Shown piece after piece: positions 34,970 to 44,149 of a stretch of 64,000 nt of DNA. This DNA is from UBA6170 sp034429975. GTDB lineage: Bacteria > Chloroflexota > Anaerolineae > Anaerolineales > Anaerolineaceae. The stretch covers positions 62,001 to 126,000 of the forward strand of contig DAOUFM010000076.1 in NCBI GenBank assembly GCA_034429975.1, written 5' to 3'. The translations under genes were made by a program, and so were the position numbers. A model generated the notes under the pieces. It had not been told where the DNA came from. It did no database searches and worked only from the letters and a program-made list of their open reading frames with translations. Each line of letters begins with the position of its first letter. Position 1 is the stretch's first letter.

Positions 34970-35506
34970 ATGTCATTCTGGTATGTAATTCAAAGTCATC
35001 CCAATAAAGAACAGCTATTATATAAACAAATTAAAAATCTCGATATTGAAATATTCTTTCCTAGAATTAGAGTCAAACCAGTTAACCCCCGCTCCAGAAA
35101 AATCCGCCCGTATTTTCCTGGTTATTTATTTATCAGAACTGCAGTTGAAACAGTTGAGTCTTCTACTATTAAATGGATGCCACATTCAAAGGGGATCGTT
35201 TCATTTGGAGGAGAACCATCCATTGTGCCTGAAGCATTGATCCAGGCGTTGAAACAGAAAGTTGGTGATGGTGAGACCTCGATCATTGAACAACAAGAAG
35301 AATTTAATGCTGGTGTACCTATATCGATCCAATATGGACCATTTGAAGGGTACGAAGGTATTTTTGATACAAAATTAGATGGATCAGATCGAGTAAGGAT
35401 ATTAATGAGAATGTTGAGTAATCAATATATTCCGGTTGAAATGGAAGTTGCATTTATTAAAAAAAAGAAAACACGCACGAAAAAAGATAAATCTGGAAGT
35501 GTCTGA
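34970..35506 (+). CDS. Specialised NusG/RfaH-type transcription elongation factor
   Basis: A 178-residue NusG paralogue. The N-terminal NGN domain (1-105: FWYVIQSHPNKEQLLYKQIKNLDIEIFFPRIRVK, FPGYLFIRTAV, IVSFGGEPSIVP) would bind the RNA polymerase clamp. A KOW domain (115-170) contains VPISIQYGPFEGYEGIF. It lacks the secE/rplK neighbours of housekeeping nusG and resembles operon-specific factors (RfaH, LoaP, UpxY). Its last base is the first base of the histidine kinase ATG, so the two are coupled. TATAAT at 34925..34930 may be its -10. Confidence 0.88.
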   Translation: MSFWYVIQSHPNKEQLLYKQIKNLDIEIFFPRIRVKPVNPRSRKIRPYFPGYLFIRTAVETVESSTIKWMPHSKGIVSFGGEPSIVPEALIQALKQKVGDGETSIIEQQEEFNAGVPISIQYGPFEGYEGIFDTKLDGSDRVRILMRMLSNQYIPVEMEVAFIKKKKTRTKKDKSGSV

Positions 35507-38500
35507 TGTTGGATTTCGATCTAAAAAAGCAATGGTATTTGAACATAAGAACAATTCTTTTAGCTCTTATTCTGGTAAGTTTTCTTTTTGTTCAAATTAC
35601 GATAATTAAAACAAATTATCTTAACAATTCTCTTGAAAGTTCAGTGAGTGGTTCTGATATCACTTATTCTATCGCTTATATGTTGCTTGCCTGGGGTGTT
35701 TTTATTCTTGCAGCTTTGTTTCTTTTTATTAAAGTAAAAACCAAAAGCTTAATCAATAATTCAATTCTTACCGGATTGATTGCAGTTAATTTATTGTCTT
35801 CGTTGTCACTTCTGATGCGTGATAATTTTCTATTTTCAATCTGGATATTATCTTTATTGCTTTTGTCAATTTCTTTTTTTTGTTATTTATTTCCAACAAA
35901 AATACAAATACTAGGAAAAAATATCTCTAGACCTTTATTTATATTAATTGTTATTTTTCTATATTTTTGTATTTTGTCTATTAAAAATTATTATTCTGGA
36001 AATTCTTTTTCAATTTCAATTAGGCAAATCCTGCTTCTATTCACGGTTTTGTTGTTAGCTATTGATTTTCTATTTGGATTATCCTATTTCTTTGGAATGA
36101 AAAATGATAAAAAAAACACCCATAGGCAAATTTTGACCATAGGTTTTCTACTTAGTTTTCCCCCTTTGATCATTTGGGTTTTTCTTCAACTCAACCAGGC
36201 AACTATTTTTTTCAATCCATGGATCGAATTGCAATTAATTCTATACCCAATATTAATTGCGATTTTTATTTTAGAAAAAAGTTTAGGTCAGGATTATATT
36301 TATTTTCAAAAAAGAATCAATATATTTTTTACCGCTGTATTATTTTTTGGAATAATTCAGGTTCTTCTTCATTTCCTTTATATTGATCAATTCGATAGAA
36401 TTCAGGTGCCCCCATTATTTCTTGGTTTTACGACAGTTGTTTTCTCAGGGTTGATGCTTTTTTATTTACGAAAGAATAAATCGAACGCTTCAATCAAAGT
36501 TGAAGAGAATCCAAAGACGATAAAACCATCTCAACTAACTTTTTCAACGCGTTTTGAGATGTTAATTGATAAAAGGAACTCGCTGATTGAAAAGCTCAAA
36601 AACCAATTTCAAGAAAAATATTTATGTAATCCCTATCATTACTTTTTAAAAGATGACACATCAAAAAAGTATCTACCTTTCCAATTCTCAACAGGTAGTG
36701 CGACCAGTATTGAATTTTCTTCAGAATCTCACCTAGTTAAGTATTTTGAAAAAAAACCACAATTATTGATGATTAACGGTGACTCTGACCTCCCGGATGA
36801 ATTATTGCTTGAAAAAGAAAAAATACATTTTCTCGGCGCTAACTTTTTTCTGCCGGTAAATTACAATCAAAAGTTATATGGATGGGTAGCTTTTAAAGAT
36901 CAGAAATTATCGAAATCTTCATTTGAAAAGGAATTCTGGTTATTTGAAGAATTATTGTTCGATCTGGCTGTAACGTCAGACGAGATTAACCAACAAATGG
37001 ATATTCAACAACAGATAAAAAATTTAAACATTCTGAATAGAGTAGTGCAGGGGGTTAATTACACTTTGGGTTTGGATGATATATATGAATTAATCTATGC
37101 ACAAACATCACAAATTTTTACACAGGAAGTTTTTTTTATTCTTTTACAAGGTGATCAATCCAATAATCTGAAATATGTTTTTTGCGTAGAGGGTGATGAA
37201 AGAATTTCTGAAAAAGAATCTCAGATTGTTTCGAATAATGATTCTTTTGAAGCGAATGCAGTTAATAGTGGTTTAGGTTCGATTTCTAATGATTATCCAT
37301 TAGATTGTCAAAAGAACAATTTTCCAAATTATTATCCCGGGATTCAAAGATTGATGATTGTCCCTCTAAATACGGGTGCGAAAACCATCGGATGCATTGT
37401 AATTGGGTCTGAGAAAAAGGATTCCCAGTATACAGAAGCTGAATTGGTAATTTTTCAGTCAATTGCTGATCTGGTGGCTGGAGCCATTGAAAAAACCAGA
37501 TTATTAGCGGAATCAGAAACACATGCAAAACAATTGGCAATCCTCAACAATTTGGCCAGAAAAGTGACTTCAACCCTTGATGTAAATGAATTATTTAAAA
37601 TCATCCTGAAAAATTCTGTAGACCTTGTTAATTGTGAAGAAGCCCGTTTGGTCATTGTGGATGATAAAAGCCACGAACTGATTTATCAGGATGTATTTGG
37701 AGAGCATTCCTTAACTCTGAAACAAGAAAGGGTGATAAACCCGGGAAAAATTATCAATAAAGTTTTGATTTCTCACGAGCCACTGATAGAGAATAACTTA
37801 AACGAATTATCAAAAAAATTAGAATTGGATTCGGAATACAATTTCCCTGTCCAATCAATCGTGGTGATTCCTTTGGTCGTTAAAGATCAGTTAATTGGCT
37901 TGATTGAGTTAATCAATAGAAAAGGAAACCTACCCTTTACACAGAACGATCTGGAGCTTGTTTCAGCTCTGGCTGCCCAATCTGCCATTGCGATTGAAAA
38001 TGCTCGCCTCTATCAACGTACTGATCAGGAATTAGCGAAGAGAGTTCAAGAATTGTCGGTTATGCAAAGAATCGATCGGGATTTAAACACAGCTCTTGAT
38101 TTACAAAAAGTCATGGAAATAACCCTTGCATGGGCGCTTCGCCAATCAAAATTTGATTTTGGTTGGATAGGAACTTATGAAGAGAATATCATTCAGGTTG
38201 TTTCTTCCTTTGGGTACGAGCAGGATCTCTTAGGCGACCATTTGCTCAAAGACGAGTTTCTTAAGGAATCTGAACTACATGATTTACTAATCAGTGGTAT
38301 GCCGGTGCAAAGTTTTACCAATGAAATGTCAAAAACTCACCCGGACTCTCAAAGTAAAATTATCCTTCCAATTCGTCGGAATGAAAAAACAATTTCAATC
38401 ATTTCTCTGGAGAGTCGTAAGGAAAAGTACCTGGACCCAGATGAAGTGAATTTCCTAATGCGATTAGCTGATCACGCTTCAATTGCGATCATAAACAGTC

Positions 38501-39243
38501 AACTTTACGCGGAAGTTCAGGCAGCAAACCAGGCAAAAAGTGAATTTGTTTCCCTGGTGGCACATGAATTGAAGAACCCCATGACTTCGATCAAAGGCTA
38601 CACAGAGCTATTGGCTTCTGGAACTGTTGGATCGATTAATTCAGACCAGGCTAATTTCCTGAAAACAATTCGTAAGAATTCGGAACGCATGAATACGCTC
38701 GTCTCTGATTTAAATGACCTTTCGAAAATCGAAACCGGAAACCTCCGCCTAGAACAAAAACCCGTAGAACTGGATGAAATAATTCAGGAATTACTGAGAT
38801 CAGCTAAAGGACAAATTGAGGAGAAAGAACAAAATGTCAACGTTTTGATAGCAGAGAATTTTCCAACCATCTTTGCTGATCCAAACCGTCTACAGCAAAT
38901 ATTAATAAATCTTTTGAGCAATGCAATTAAATATACGCAGCCCAAAGGAGAGATTTTTATTAAGGCAGAGATTCAAAGAACAAATGATGTGCCCTTATCA
39001 AGAGAAGCCAGGGCTCATATAATGGTAAGCGATAATGGCGCCGGGATTTCTGAAGAGGATATGGGGATGATTTTTCAGAAATTCTTCCGTTCAGAAGACC
39101 CCAGGATTCGAGCTTCATCCGGAACCGGATTAGGATTAAATATCACCCGCAGTCTGGTAGAAATGCAGGGAGGGCAAATCTGGTTTGAAAGCAAATATCA
39201 GCAGGGGACGACCTTCCATATCACATTACCATTTGCAAAATAG
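35506..39243 (+). CDS. Large membrane histidine kinase with GAF domains
   Basis: A 1245-residue sensor kinase. Eight or nine membrane helices fill residues 15-325. At least three GAF-like domains follow (about 510-665, 680-840, 850-1000), the last two with clear PLVVKDQLIGLIELI and ISLESRKEKYLDPDE segments. The kinase core has the H-box LVAHELKNPMTSIKGYTELL (His1020), N-box LINLLSNAIKYT, DNGAGIS, FFRSEDP and GTGLGLNI. No response regulator is adjacent; the coupled neighbour is the NusG paralogue. The signal is unknown. An inverted repeat follows the stop codon. Confidence 0.93.
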   Translation: MLDFDLKKQWYLNIRTILLALILVSFLFVQITIIKTNYLNNSLESSVSGSDITYSIAYMLLAWGVFILAALFLFIKVKTKSLINNSILTGLIAVNLLSSLSLLMRDNFLFSIWILSLLLLSISFFCYLFPTKIQILGKNISRPLFILIVIFLYFCILSIKNYYSGNSFSISIRQILLLFTVLLLAIDFLFGLSYFFGMKNDKKNTHRQILTIGFLLSFPPLIIWVFLQLNQATIFFNPWIELQLILYPILIAIFILEKSLGQDYIYFQKRINIFFTAVLFFGIIQVLLHFLYIDQFDRIQVPPLFLGFTTVVFSGLMLFYLRKNKSNASIKVEENPKTIKPSQLTFSTRFEMLIDKRNSLIEKLKNQFQEKYLCNPYHYFLKDDTSKKYLPFQFSTGSATSIEFSSESHLVKYFEKKPQLLMINGDSDLPDELLLEKEKIHFLGANFFLPVNYNQKLYGWVAFKDQKLSKSSFEKEFWLFEELLFDLAVTSDEINQQMDIQQQIKNLNILNRVVQGVNYTLGLDDIYELIYAQTSQIFTQEVFFILLQGDQSNNLKYVFCVEGDERISEKESQIVSNNDSFEANAVNSGLGSISNDYPLDCQKNNFPNYYPGIQRLMIVPLNTGAKTIGCIVIGSEKKDSQYTEAELVIFQSIADLVAGAIEKTRLLAESETHAKQLAILNNLARKVTSTLDVNELFKIILKNSVDLVNCEEARLVIVDDKSHELIYQDVFGEHSLTLKQERVINPGKIINKVLISHEPLIENNLNELSKKLELDSEYNFPVQSIVVIPLVVKDQLIGLIELINRKGNLPFTQNDLELVSALAAQSAIAIENARLYQRTDQELAKRVQELSVMQRIDRDLNTALDLQKVMEITLAWALRQSKFDFGWIGTYEENIIQVVSSFGYEQDLLGDHLLKDEFLKESELHDLLISGMPVQSFTNEMSKTHPDSQSKIILPIRRNEKTISIISLESRKEKYLDPDEVNFLMRLADHASIAIINSQLYAEVQAANQAKSEFVSLVAHELKNPMTSIKGYTELLASGTVGSINSDQANFLKTIRKNSERMNTLVSDLNDLSKIETGNLRLEQKPVELDEIIQELLRSAKGQIEEKEQNVNVLIAENFPTIFADPNRLQQILINLLSNAIKYTQPKGEIFIKAEIQRTNDVPLSREARAHIMVSDNGAGISEEDMGMIFQKFFRSEDPRIRASSGTGLGLNITRSLVEMQGGQIWFESKYQQGTTFHITLPFAK

Positions 39244-39244
39244 A

Positions 39245-39274
39245 AAGAAAGAGCCTGTCTCCAAGCTCTTTCTT
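39245..39274. terminator. Bidirectional hairpin between the histidine kinase and trpB genes
   Basis: AAGAAAGAGC (39245..39254) and GCTCTTTCTT (39265..39274) form a perfect 10-bp stem between two convergent genes. T-rich sequence follows loosely on both strands, so termination is likely but not strong. Confidence 0.65.
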
Positions 39275-39291
39275 CCCAGTATTAATTATTT

Positions 39292-40665
39292 TCAAAGAGA
39301 AAGGTTCACTTTAGGTAATCGTTCTTTGATCTTCTCTTTATCTTCTTTCGGAAAGGGATCATTGGCTAATTTTCCCTGATTGTATGCATTGTAAGCGGAT
39401 AGGTCGAAATGACCATGTCCGGATAGGTTGAAGAGAATTATGCGTTTTTCTTCTAATTTTTTAGCTTCCAGGGCTTCATCCATTGCTGCCCGAATGGCAT
39501 GGGCTGATTCTGGGGCAGGTAAAATGCCTTCGGTTTGTGCGAAAATCGTGGCAGCTTCAAAAATTTCCAATTGACCTAAAGCAATGGCTTCAATATAGCC
39601 TGCATCGAATAAAGCGCTCAATTGTGGTGCCATTCCATGATATCTCAATCCCCCAGCGTGAATAGAGGGAGGCATGAAATTGTGCCCAAGAGTGTGCATC
39701 TTTACAATTGGAGACATTTGAGCTGTATCTCCATAATCAAAGTCGTAAATTCCTTGTGTAAGAGAGGGCGTTGATATTGGTTCAACAGCGAGCAAACGGG
39801 TTCTTTGCCCATTTTTTAAATTCTCTCTCAAAAAAGGAAAAGCAATTCCGGAAAAGTTCGAACCTCCCCCAACACAACCAATGACTACATCCGGATATTC
39901 ATTAGCCATATCCATTTGTTTTAGCGCTTCTTCGCCGATGACCGTTTGGTGAAGTAGAACATGATTGAGGACTGAGCCTAAACTGTACTTTTTCTGACCG
40001 CCTGATAAGGCGGCCAACTCGACTGCTTCTGAGATTGCAATTCCTAAAGAACCCGGGTTATCGGGATTTTCTTTAAGTAAAGCTCTGCCTGTTTTGGTCT
40101 GATGACTGGGGCTGGAAAAAACTTTCGCCCCAAATGTTTCCATCAAATATCGACGATATGGTTTTTGATTATAAGATACTTTAACCATGTAAACTTCCAG
40201 ATCAATATTGTAAAAATTGCAGGCTAAACTTAATGCAGATCCCCATTGGCCAGCGCCCGTTTCGGTTGTAATCGCTTTTGTACCAGATATTTTGTTGTAA
40301 TAAGCCTGAGCGACAGCAGTATTTGATTTATGACTGCCGGAAGGTGAAACACCCTCATATTTATAATAAATATGAGCTGGTGTATTTAATGCTTTTTCCA
40401 ATCGATAAGCTCTGATCAACGGGGTAGGGCGCCATAATTTATAAACCTCTCGTACCTCTTCCGGAATCTGGATGTAACGATCGGTGCTTATTTCCTGTTC
40501 AATAATTGGAAGTGGAAAAATTTGCTGAAGAAAATCCGGGGTAACAGGCTCTTTGGTTTGTGGGTTTAACACTGGGGTTGGACTGAAAGGGCTATCAGCA
40601 GCAATATTGTAAAAATGAGTGGGTATATCATTTTCACTTAATAAAAAACGGGTAGTTGTTGACAT
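39292..40665 (-). CDS. trpB: TrpB2-type tryptophan synthase beta chain
   Basis: A 457-residue PLP enzyme that condenses indole or indole precursors with serine to give tryptophan. The longer TrpB2 form is indicated by the extended N-terminus (residues 1-75), YYKYEGVSPSGSHKSNTAVAQAYY with PLP Lys113, TETGAGQWGSALSLAC and CVGGGSNFSG. No trpA is adjacent, which is common for TrpB2. The ATG 40665 follows GGAGG with five bases between and replaces an in-frame start 51 bases earlier. The upstream T-box with a Trp specifier supports the tryptophan role. Confidence 0.95.
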   Translation of the reverse strand: MSTTTRFLLSENDIPTHFYNIAADSPFSPTPVLNPQTKEPVTPDFLQQIFPLPIIEQEISTDRYIQIPEEVREVYKLWRPTPLIRAYRLEKALNTPAHIYYKYEGVSPSGSHKSNTAVAQAYYNKISGTKAITTETGAGQWGSALSLACNFYNIDLEVYMVKVSYNQKPYRRYLMETFGAKVFSSPSHQTKTGRALLKENPDNPGSLGIAISEAVELAALSGGQKKYSLGSVLNHVLLHQTVIGEEALKQMDMANEYPDVVIGCVGGGSNFSGIAFPFLRENLKNGQRTRLLAVEPISTPSLTQGIYDFDYGDTAQMSPIVKMHTLGHNFMPPSIHAGGLRYHGMAPQLSALFDAGYIEAIALGQLEIFEAATIFAQTEGILPAPESAHAIRAAMDEALEAKKLEEKRIILFNLSGHGHFDLSAYNAYNQGKLANDPFPKEDKEKIKERLPKVNLSL

Positions 40666-40679
40666 GAGATCCTCCAAAA

Positions 40680-41017
40680 AATTTTTTTGTGCAGACGCAT
40701 GTCTTAAAAAAGACACAACGTCCGAATGAGGACGAACGCTGTGTCCGTGGTGCCACCTCGATTAGGTTGACTTTAATCAAAAATCCCTTTGTGAAACAAA
40801 GGGAAAAAAGCCAGCCTCACTCTTTCGGGTACAGCCTGATGCGATACCCTTTACCTTGATAACGGTGGCAACTCCGGCTCAGGCTACTCCTTTGGTTTCA
40901 CCCTGCAACTCCGAGGTCCATTCGATAATGCTGTTCAGGCAACTTCTCACTTTCCGTTGCTCTCTGTTCTGGCGAGGCATTATTTACTCGTCCTCTTCAT
41001 CGTATTTTTTTATGTTT
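40680..41017 (-). promoter_or_regulatory. T-box riboswitch (Trp) controlling trpB
   Basis: Stem I features are GATGAAGAGGACGAGTA and CAGAGAGC. The specifier is probably TGG (40920..40918) in GAATGGACC, the Trp codon followed by a purine. The T-box core GGTGGCACCACGG lies at 40758..40746. Next comes the terminator stem (GACACA/TGTGTC and CGTCC/GGACG with TTTTT after it). Uncharged tRNA-Trp would stabilise the antiterminator and allow trpB transcription. Confidence 0.93.
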
Positions 41018-41023
41018 CCCATT

Positions 41024-41051
41024 ATTATAAGTTGAAAGATTATTTTGTCAA
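41024..41051 (-). promoter_or_regulatory. trpB T-box promoter
   Basis: Consensus TTGACA (41051..41046), a 16-bp spacer and consensus TATAAT (41029..41024). The transcript would start near 41017, giving a leader of about 350 bases before the trpB ATG. Confidence 0.88.
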
Positions 41052-41097
41052 CTTAAAGAGAAACAACATTTTTTATTCCAGTTTATAACCTGACAGC

Positions 41098-41126
41098 TTG
41101 ACACATAAGGTGGTCACGAATAGACT
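41098..41126 (+). promoter_or_regulatory. Promoter of the CxxS thioredoxin-like gene
   Basis: TTGACA (41098..41103), a 17-bp spacer and TAGACT (41121..41126), about 30 bases before the start codon. Divergent from the trpB promoter. Confidence 0.65.
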
Positions 41127-41157
41127 TTGTTCAACATTAATTTATGAGGATAGAAAA

Positions 41158-41745
41158 ATGATTACAGAAAATGTGTGGGTGAGTGGATTGTCGTTGCCAG
41201 AATATGTCGAAAAAATGGACCATTTTCAAAAAGAAATGAAGCAAAGGTTGGAGGAAATTCGGATTACTTCTTCCGAATTTAACAAATTAAGGGAAATAAC
41301 TAAAAAAAGACGAATGCTAATCTTCACAGAATCATGGTGCGGTGACAGTTTAATGAATTTACCCATATTAGCGAAAATTGCTGAAGCTTCTCCAATGGTT
41401 TCAATTAAATATTATTACAAGAGCAAATTTCCAGAGTTAGCTCGCTTTTTTGAAGAAAAAGATCTCGGTAGTATCCCTCTTTGTTGGGTGACAGATGAGA
41501 AATTAAATTTAATCGGGTATTGGATTGAAAGACCTAAATCTGCTGATCGATTAATTTTGGATTGGAAACAAGGGAATCCTGAATTTCTGAAAATTATTAA
41601 AAATTCAGCTCTCTCTGAGGAAGAAAAAAGGGTTGAAATGAAACCAATTTATGAAAAACTTTTAGATGAAATGTGGAATTGGTACGATACCAATTTACAA
41701 TCCGAAACTATTAAAGAAGTAACTCAAATATTACTAAAAGATTAA
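41158..41745 (+). CDS. Thioredoxin-like protein with CxxS active site
   Basis: A 195-residue cytoplasmic protein of a bacterial thioredoxin-like family that carries WCGDS (Cys61, Ser64) in RMLIFTESWCGDSLMNLPIL; the resolving Cys is replaced by Ser. Such sites favour thiol trapping, glutathionylation or isomerase-like reactions rather than dithiol reduction. DLGSIPLCWV contains the cis-Pro loop. The start is ATG 41158, with GAGGA upstream, rather than the earlier TTG. It converges on the ThyX-like gene. Substrate unknown. Confidence 0.85.
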   Translation: MITENVWVSGLSLPEYVEKMDHFQKEMKQRLEEIRITSSEFNKLREITKKRRMLIFTESWCGDSLMNLPILAKIAEASPMVSIKYYYKSKFPELARFFEEKDLGSIPLCWVTDEKLNLIGYWIERPKSADRLILDWKQGNPEFLKIIKNSALSEEEKRVEMKPIYEKLLDEMWNWYDTNLQSETIKEVTQILLKD

Positions 41746-41766
41746 ATTACTTAACAAAAATGATTT

Positions 41767-43203
41767 TTATGCCTGACAAGCTGTCTCAGTAAAATATTCC
41801 TTTTCAATGGATTGCCAGGTTTCATTTGTGTTTTTTCTAATCCAAACAGCCAGAAGTGGGTTTGCGTTGCTCAATTCATCAGCCATTCTTTGAACGACGC
41901 GGCGAACTGAAAAATGGGCATTATCTGCACTGCGCAAGTTAATCAGGTGTTCCAGACCACGTAAATTCGCCTTTAGTAAAAGTTTTCGATTATACCCATT
42001 GGGGACGATGTAACCGGCAACCTCAGGATTCCATTTTGCGATGTCCAGATAAGTTTCATGGGCTAATCTCATCGCTTGATGATATTCATTTTCAAAATCT
42101 GCTGCGACCATGCTTTTGGGTACAGCATATCCAAATAAAGTCGAAATTCTTTGAGGTGTTTGAGTCATCATGCGATGGCGTTTAATTTCAAAATATGCGC
42201 CCTGATCCATCATTAAATCAAAAGTGAATGTAGTGTATTCTAATTCTCTGAGTGGAATATCATGTTCACCTAATTCATAAACAACTCTTTCGGTTAATGA
42301 TTTTATTTCAGCATCCGTTAATTGATTTACATAATTAAGTGTGTCCTGAAATCCTCGAGTTCCAAAGCGGTAAAGCAGACCAGCCAGAATCAATTTGTGG
42401 GCATCCATATCGTAATGGACTAGTTGGCACCAATCCTGATCGGATATATTGGAAGATACTTCTTTGCTGATATCCCTGAAAGAATTGGCGACCTTTGCCC
42501 AATGCGGGACTTCATCCGCATACTTTACTAATGTGGGAACATTATTTTGGGATACTTTCTTAATTTCCAACCCCATTTTCTGCACTTCTTGTAATGGGTG
42601 GGTTAGCATTTTACGGATAGCATGTTCTAATGCCCGGGCATTAATGGTCATACCAACATTTGCCAGGGCGGAAGAAGGCAATAGAAACCGGCAGACATCT
42701 ACGTAGTCAGAGCGGATGCGACGCTCAAAAGCAGCTTCACTCTCTCCTGCTTTTTGTGGAGAGTGTCTAGAAATTTCTGCCCGTACGACTGGAAGAGATT
42801 TTTTATAGGTTTCGAACAAAAAACGATTAGTGTCAATATATTTTTGTTTAAGGGCAGGTTCTTCATCCAATTCTTCCGGAATGAAAAAGCTATCCTCATC
42901 CCATTTTTGATAACGGGTGGATTTTTCGGTATAAGAGGCTAATCGGTTGCTTTCCAGGCATTCAATTGCTAATCTGGACACATTTTCAACTGCCAAATGG
43001 AGAACTGCATGTTCTGCAACAGAGCCATGACCGTAACCTACTACCCATTTTTCATGAAACTCAGCAGACTTCTCATCAGTTAGCTCGTCTGCAATTTCCT
43101 GAAAAGACTGAGGAGATCGGGATGTTTTTGCGAAAGTGACAGCGATAGTTTCAGGGGATAAATTATGCGGATCAAGCAAATAAATTTGACGGTTTTGTGA
43201 CAT
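41767..43203 (-). CDS. Two-domain ThyX-like (flavin-dependent thymidylate synthase-like) protein
   Basis: A 478-residue protein formed from two ThyX-like halves. The first half (1-235) has GYGHGSVAEHAVLHLAVENVSRLAIE and SNRLASYTEKSTRY (84-98), which keeps S, E, S and R of the ThyX signature but not RHR. The second half (300-478) has YFEIKRHRMMTQTPQRIS, with RHR at 342-344, and NLRGLEHLINLR, but lacks the S-x-N-E part. ThyX makes dTMP with FAD and folate. Whether this fused form does so is unproven. The ATG follows GGAGAT and overlaps the ribF end by 32 bases. Confidence 0.82.
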   Translation of the reverse strand: MSQNRQIYLLDPHNLSPETIAVTFAKTSRSPQSFQEIADELTDEKSAEFHEKWVVGYGHGSVAEHAVLHLAVENVSRLAIECLESNRLASYTEKSTRYQKWDEDSFFIPEELDEEPALKQKYIDTNRFLFETYKKSLPVVRAEISRHSPQKAGESEAAFERRIRSDYVDVCRFLLPSSALANVGMTINARALEHAIRKMLTHPLQEVQKMGLEIKKVSQNNVPTLVKYADEVPHWAKVANSFRDISKEVSSNISDQDWCQLVHYDMDAHKLILAGLLYRFGTRGFQDTLNYVNQLTDAEIKSLTERVVYELGEHDIPLRELEYTTFTFDLMMDQGAYFEIKRHRMMTQTPQRISTLFGYAVPKSMVAADFENEYHQAMRLAHETYLDIAKWNPEVAGYIVPNGYNRKLLLKANLRGLEHLINLRSADNAHFSVRRVVQRMADELSNANPLLAVWIRKNTNETWQSIEKEYFTETACQA

Positions 43204-44122
43204 TTTTTAAAATCTCCTCTGCGCGTCTTTTATCTTTTTCAATTTGTGCTAACAATGAATCGACTGTGCTAAATTTAATTTCAGGTCGAATATTTTCAAT
43301 GAAATATAATTGTACATGGTTTTCATAGATATCTTCGTTAAAATTGAGGATTAAAACCTCAACTCTGGGCGAGGTGGGTTGGCTCTCAAAGGTTGGCCGC
43401 ATACCAACATTAGTAACGGATGGATAAAAAGTTTTATTAATTAAGATCCAGGTTGCATAAACGCCAGAAGCTGGAAGTAGCTTTCCTTCCCAGATCTGCA
43501 AATTTGCTGTTGGAATTCCTAGTGTTTTGCCACGAGCGTCTCCATGAATCACAGCTCCTTCCATCGAATAGTAGCGATTTAAAGCTTTGGTTACTTCTGG
43601 AAAATCTCCAGCAATTATCTTTTTCCTTATCTCAGAAGAAGATATCTTTCCTCCATTTCCCATTATATGAGGAAAATTAATGATATCAAATCCCTTAAGT
43701 TGGCCTATCTCTTTCAGCTTGGTGATATCGCCTGCCCGATTTTTACCTAAGGCAAAGTCGTTACCCAACCAAAATTGTTGAACGTCGTATTGGTTCAAAA
43801 CGAGATCAATAAACGCTTCCGGACTTAAGGATGAAAGAGACTGGTTGAATTCAAAAGTTAAAATATGATTTACTCCTAACCCCCTCAACAGATCTCCTTT
43901 TTCTTCGGGAGAGGTGATGTAAAAGGGCATTGGAATCGATTTAAGAAAAACTATTGGGGTAGGGTGAAAAGTAATTACCAGGGTTTCAACCTGATCAGTC
44001 TGAGCTTGCTGTACCATAGATCGGATGAGCTGCTGGTGCCCTACATGAATCCCGTCAAAGGCTCCGATCGTTGCATAAACAACAGGTTTTAAATTATTCT
44101 TTGTAGCTGCGTTGTCTTCCAT
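43172..44122 (-). CDS. ribF: Bifunctional riboflavin kinase/FAD synthetase
   Basis: A 316-residue enzyme that converts riboflavin to FMN and then to FAD. The N-terminal adenylyltransferase has ATIGAFDGIHVGHQQLI and ISSSEIRKKI, and the C-terminal kinase has GDARGKTLGIPTANLQ and GVYATWI. It follows truB, the common order at the end of a nusA-infB cluster. It overlaps the ThyX-like gene by 32 bases, an unusual link between an FAD-making enzyme and a predicted FAD-using one. GGAG lies upstream of the ATG. Confidence 0.96.
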   Translation of the reverse strand: MEDNAATKNNLKPVVYATIGAFDGIHVGHQQLIRSMVQQAQTDQVETLVITFHPTPIVFLKSIPMPFYITSPEEKGDLLRGLGVNHILTFEFNQSLSSLSPEAFIDLVLNQYDVQQFWLGNDFALGKNRAGDITKLKEIGQLKGFDIINFPHIMGNGGKISSSEIRKKIIAGDFPEVTKALNRYYSMEGAVIHGDARGKTLGIPTANLQIWEGKLLPASGVYATWILINKTFYPSVTNVGMRPTFESQPTSPRVEVLILNFNEDIYENHVQLYFIENIRPEIKFSTVDSLLAQIEKDKRRAEEILKNVTKPSNLFA

Positions 44123-44149
44123 TTTCTCTGTCTTCTCTCCAGGCTTGAA

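Noticed and set aside
34970..35506. Housekeeping nusG.
   Set aside because: No secE, rplK or rplA nearby and coupling to a kinase gene; a specialised paralogue fits better, though the rest of the genome must show a second nusG.
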